Shown here one piece after another: positions 60,755-64,000 of a DNA stretch of 64,000 nt; positions within the stretch are counted from its first letter, which is position 1; each line of letters starts with the position of its first letter. The DNA is taken from NCBI GenBank assembly GCA_965153455.1, contig OZ234504.1:1488001-1552000 (forward strand), read 5' to 3'. Position numbers and translations under genes: made by a program. Source of the stretch: Sphagnum compactum. Lineage: Eukaryota; Bryophyta; Sphagnopsida; Sphagnales. The notes below the pieces were generated by a model. That model saw nothing but the letters and a program-made list of their open reading frames with translations, had not been told where the DNA came from and ran no database searches.

Positions 60755-61048
60755 AACAGACGTTGTTGCTGCCGTGGACTCTCCTGTTTCTAGGGTTTGT
60801 TCCTTGCTGGAAACATGGTGTTTCCGCTCCAGTTTAGACGTTGCTGCCGTGGATTCTCCTGTTCCCACGGTTTGTTCCTTGCCGGAAACATCGTTCTTCA
60901 GAAGAGACGTTGTTGTCGTGGATTCTCGTATTTCTAGGGTTTGTTGCTCGCCAGAAGCATCGTCCTCCAGAGGAGACGTTTGCCGTGGATTCTTGTGTTT
61001 CTAGGGTTTGTTCCTTGCCGGAAGCATTGGTTCTCCAGCGAAGTTCAA
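60755..61048 (+). repeat. Minisatellite upstream of both genes, about 4 units
   Basis: Units of about 65-75 bp with the order GACGTT, GCCGTGGATTCTC, TGTTTCTAGGGTTTGTTCCT, TGCCGGAA(G/A)CAT and CTCCAGAGGAGACG. The array sits between the divergent start of the nucleotidylyltransferase gene (60570, minus) and the decayed gene at 61098. A related two-unit array lies at 63163-63300. The 140-152-codon frames across it come from the repeat. Confidence 0.85.
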
Positions 61049-61097
61049 CGATGGTCCTTTGCAAGAGCCACAGTACTACAGCTAGACAGATCCGAAC

Positions 61098-62846
61098 ATG
61101 GGTGAGCCGTCTCCCACATTTGGTGCTCGTACTCCACTTGCAGACATGGCACTTTGGGGTGAGGATATGTTCCACATCAAGAGGACTGCTCAAGCTTCAA
61201 CTCCTGCACCAAGTTCTTCAACATCAGAACAGCAGCAGCAGCCTTCTACTCCATCTGCTCAGCTATGCTGAACAATCACTTCTAGCCAAAGAAAGTTGAA
61301 GAATGTTGAAGCACATAAGTCAAGGGAAGAAGATATCAACAAGTTAGAAGAAGAGGAGGGAGAGGAGTTGAGTGAAGCTGAAGCTGAGCAATCTTCCACT
61401 TCATTGGAGAGAAATGGTGAAGATGAATATGAGAACTTTGATGAAGTGGAGGAGGAAGGCGGAGACAAAAAAGGGGAAACTACAGAAGAGGATCGAGCAC
61501 AGAATTAGCACCTGAGATGGGTGTAAGAGAGATACAGCAAGAGACTGACATTGGACCCAGTACGCAAGTACAACTTTCAAATGATGAGCTTGGGTGGAAC
61601 TGGAAAAAACCACCTGTTGGTCAGGAGCCATGGAGTGCATGGCAGAAGAGAATGGGGGATTCTGATACTGTGAGACATGAATTATCAAGGTTATTGCCCT
61701 CCTGTTCCTTCCTTTTTTGTTGTCTTTTTGAACTTGTATTTGTGTACAAAGCTTGCAATTTGTTGGGTTGGGGGAATTCCCACATCAGGTGATGGTGGCT
61801 GCAATGGCAAAGTGCAGTCAGATCAAATTGATTGGTGATACACTGACCATTGCTGAAGCCACACAAGCGTGTTTTCTATGATGAGCAGTAGTCCACTGTG
61901 TTTCCTGAACACAAACTCTACCTCTGTTCCTTTCTGTAAAGGTTGGCTCCTGCTCTTGTCTGAGAAATTTGATAACTTCATGTTAAGGTTTCTGTTGCTG
62001 GAAGCCAGAACCCATCTTGAGAAGTGCTCTGTGCACCCTTGTATTGCGGCATTATCCTTGAATTCAGTGATTCTGGCTTGCACTTGCAGGATACAAGTAG
62101 AGGAGGAGCACAGGAAGGAAATTGGTTCCTTGGCCTACTACAAAGAATGGGTCAATGCATGACCGCATGACACCTCCAAGGAAGCTGTACAGCAGCATTA
62201 TGAATTGACAGGAGAGGATGAACCAGAACAACTGCTTAACATGATGCACTATCAAACACATAGTGAGTATAAGCATATGATGGGCAGTGACATCTGCATT
62301 CACTGAGTTCCCCTCACTATGCTATGAGTGAAGAAGAAATCAAACAAGGTCATTTTTCTGCTCCAATTGGTTCCTTTGTGCTTCAGCTGGCAAGTCAGAT
62401 GCAACAGTTTTTCATTGTCTGAGTTGACAATCCCCATAGTCCATTTCGTGAGTATTTGTGATCAGAGAATCAAACCAGTGGTGGTGCAGTTGATTAATGA
62501 CACAACCAAAAGCTGATGTAGTGATTCCAATTGTCACTTTATGGCTTATCTTGTGCCGAAAAGATGAGGTGTAATGTTCCAGACCATGCACAGGGAACGA
62601 AGGGTGGAACCTGTGCATTGGAGGGATATATTCTGGTAAATCTGGGAGTTTCAGATCTTTGTCCAGAGAGTTGTTTTTCCTCATTTGGAGCTTTGATGAA
62701 ACTTTTGTTCTGTGTTTCCACAGTGTAGGGGGGAGACCCTGCATATCCTACCATCAATTATGTACAAAGGACCAGATGCTAAGACAGACTACTGGGGGGC
62801 TAACTTTCATGAGCCTGTAGTTGACATTATTGAAAACCTCACAAGA
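61098..62846 (+). pseudogene. Decayed plastid-nucleoid gene, pTAC12/HEMERA-like
   Basis: Recognisable exon remnants lie at 61098-61689, 62090-62348 and 62724-62846, still separated by introns with splice-like borders. Remnant peptides include MGEPSPTFGARTPLADMALW, PPVGQEPWSAWQKRMG, EEHRKEIGSLAYYKEWV, DTSKEAVQQHYELTGED, YKHMMGSD, GGDPAYPTINYVQ and GANFHEPVVDII. This order fits, from memory, the plastid RNA-polymerase-associated protein pTAC12/HEMERA, but the match was not verified. Lesions: TGA at 61269, a frameshift with TAG at 61506, TGA at 62160, TGA at 62304, one base lost near 62321, TAG at 62726 and one base gained near 62777. The C-terminal part was not found. Because introns remain, it arose by DNA duplication, not retrocopying. 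Confidence 0.7.
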
Positions 62847-63162
62847 GTGAGAATGGCATTTTTGCATTAGTTTCTTCCACGCACATTTTGATTAAGAACA
62901 GTATAGGCTGTATTACACACTAGTGGTCTTTTTACAGGTAGAAGTGGCCAGTGTGGTGAAATGATTTGGAATTTATGGACTTCTTTTGGAGATGGTCTGG
63001 ACTCTTTTCATCTATGGAAGCAGAAGCATTTAGAGTTTGGCCAAAGGGGTTTGATTAGCATTTGATTGGAACATCAGCAATATCATGGGCATTTGGATAG
63101 TAAACAATCGGATGTGACACGAGCTTGCACCAAACTATCATACAGACAGTTCATGTTACACT

Positions 63163-63300
63163 GAAGATTCTCATGTTTCTAGGGCTTGCTCCTTGCCAGA
63201 ATGGTTTGTTCCTTGCCAGCAGCCTCATCTCTCCAGAGGCGTTGTTGCCAAAGGTTCTTGTTTTTCTAGGGTTTGTTCCTTGACTGAAGCATTGTTCTTC
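63163..63300 (+). repeat. Second copy of the TTTCTAGGGTTTGTTCC minisatellite
   Basis: Two degenerate units (TGTTTCTAGGGCTTGCTCCT and TTTTTCTAGGGTTTGTTCCT) with the intervening CTCCAGAGGCGTTG, matching the array at 60755-61048. It lies just beyond the decayed pTAC12-like gene. Confidence 0.8.
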
Positions 63301-64000
63301 ATTCCTGAACATAGCTGTGAGTTTGAAAAACCTGTGAGCAGGTGTTTCAAACAATAGAAATGTCATTTCCCCCTCTGCAATTGCAACTACATCTGCACTA
63401 CCAGAACTTCTTTTCCTTCAACTGAAATTCCTCCTGTAGAGTGTTCATAGAAAGTTTCTTAGATCTCTCTGTAAGGTCATCTCATGGTTCTGCTTCTCTC
63501 AGTCTCCTCTGAATTACCCATTATCCTTGACCTCTGCCACCAATGGAGAGAGCAAATACAGAATTCACAAGCTTCTTGTGAATACAGAACTGATGCAGAC
63601 AGATGTGTCAGGGAGAATAAAGGACATCACTTGTTTCTGATGTTTTGCAGACAGAATCTAGAGTGAGACATACAATACAGGTGGTTTGAAAATTATTTAG
63701 CAATTTGGAATATACTGACACACCTCCAACACCTCCTCCAGTTTGATCTAGAACTGAGTCTTAGCAGGACCCTTACCAACATCTGCAACAGAGTAACAGC
63801 AACTATCCCCTCAGACAACAACCCCATTAGCACCCTTGCTGCAGCCCTCAAGAAAGATAAGCTAGTACTGTGTTTTAGGTTTGGTGCAAATCACTTGGCT
63901 CAAGATGGAGCATCATATCTACAACGGTTATGGTGAGCCACAGTTGCTTACCACCTGGTCAAGACCACCAAAGTAGGAAAATGAACCATCTGAAGTCTCT
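63301..64000. other. Window end, no gene recognised
   Basis: Short open frames only. A possible splice acceptor TGTTTTAG/G near 63878 is isolated, and I could not connect it to a coding exon. Confidence 0.35.

Noticed and set aside
60582-61299. 140- and 152-codon frames
   Set aside because: Produced by the TTTCTAGGGTTTGTTCC minisatellite, with no conserved domain.
1-64000. tRNA, rRNA or CRISPR features
   Set aside because: No cloverleaf, rRNA core motif or regularly spaced direct-repeat/spacer pattern was noticed. The regular arrays are tandem repeats without spacers.

Overview
This window is nuclear DNA of a land plant. The genes have many introns with GT-AG borders (one GC-AG), and they belong to plant families: an LRR receptor kinase whose LRR units are single exons with phase-2 introns, a DUF1685 protein, a VPS2.2/2.3-type ESCRT-III subunit, a plastid-targeted fibrillin-like protein and a plant CinA-like/nucleotidylyltransferase fusion. 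The intergenic DNA is AT-rich and full of small DNA transposons, foldback repeats, minisatellites and microsatellites. I cannot name the species.

Layout. 1-7.4 kb is repeats: a 601-bp inverted repeat around a 261-bp tandem array, a second tandem array, one copy of a dispersed segment (5.24-6.01 kb) and a probable 1.02-kb nonautonomous Helitron. 7.8-15.7 kb is an 18-exon LRR receptor kinase. 15.7-26.7 kb has no recognised gene but several dispersed repeats and MITEs. 27.4-29.3 kb is a DUF1685 gene. 32.5-36.4 kb is an 11-exon VPS2-type gene. 36.4-40.7 kb is repeats. 41.2-44.5 kb is an unrecognised 883-residue protein with a probable myristoylation/palmitoylation start. 48.1-50.4 kb is a fibrillin-like plastid gene. 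52.4-54.0 kb (minus strand) is a trypsin-fold gene with a frame break. 56.5-60.6 kb (minus strand) is a 12-exon nucleotidylyltransferase gene. 61.1-62.9 kb is a decayed copy of a plastid-nucleoid gene resembling pTAC12/HEMERA, with a related minisatellite on each side.

The genes do not look like a functional cluster. They are independent housekeeping, signalling and plastid genes spaced by transposon debris. All exon joins were worked out by hand from splice sites, reading phase and remembered family patterns. For the six intact models every join keeps the frame and the spliced length is divisible by three.

The most striking observation is in the 41.2-44.5 kb gene. Its second intron is a complete MITE with a TAA target duplication, long inverted ends, its own branch-point-like site and its own acceptor. 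Removing the element and one TAA restores an uninterrupted reading frame. This looks like birth of a spliceosomal intron from a DNA transposon. The element's first bases (GAG) after a TAA target make most of a GTAAGAG donor whenever a G precedes the target.
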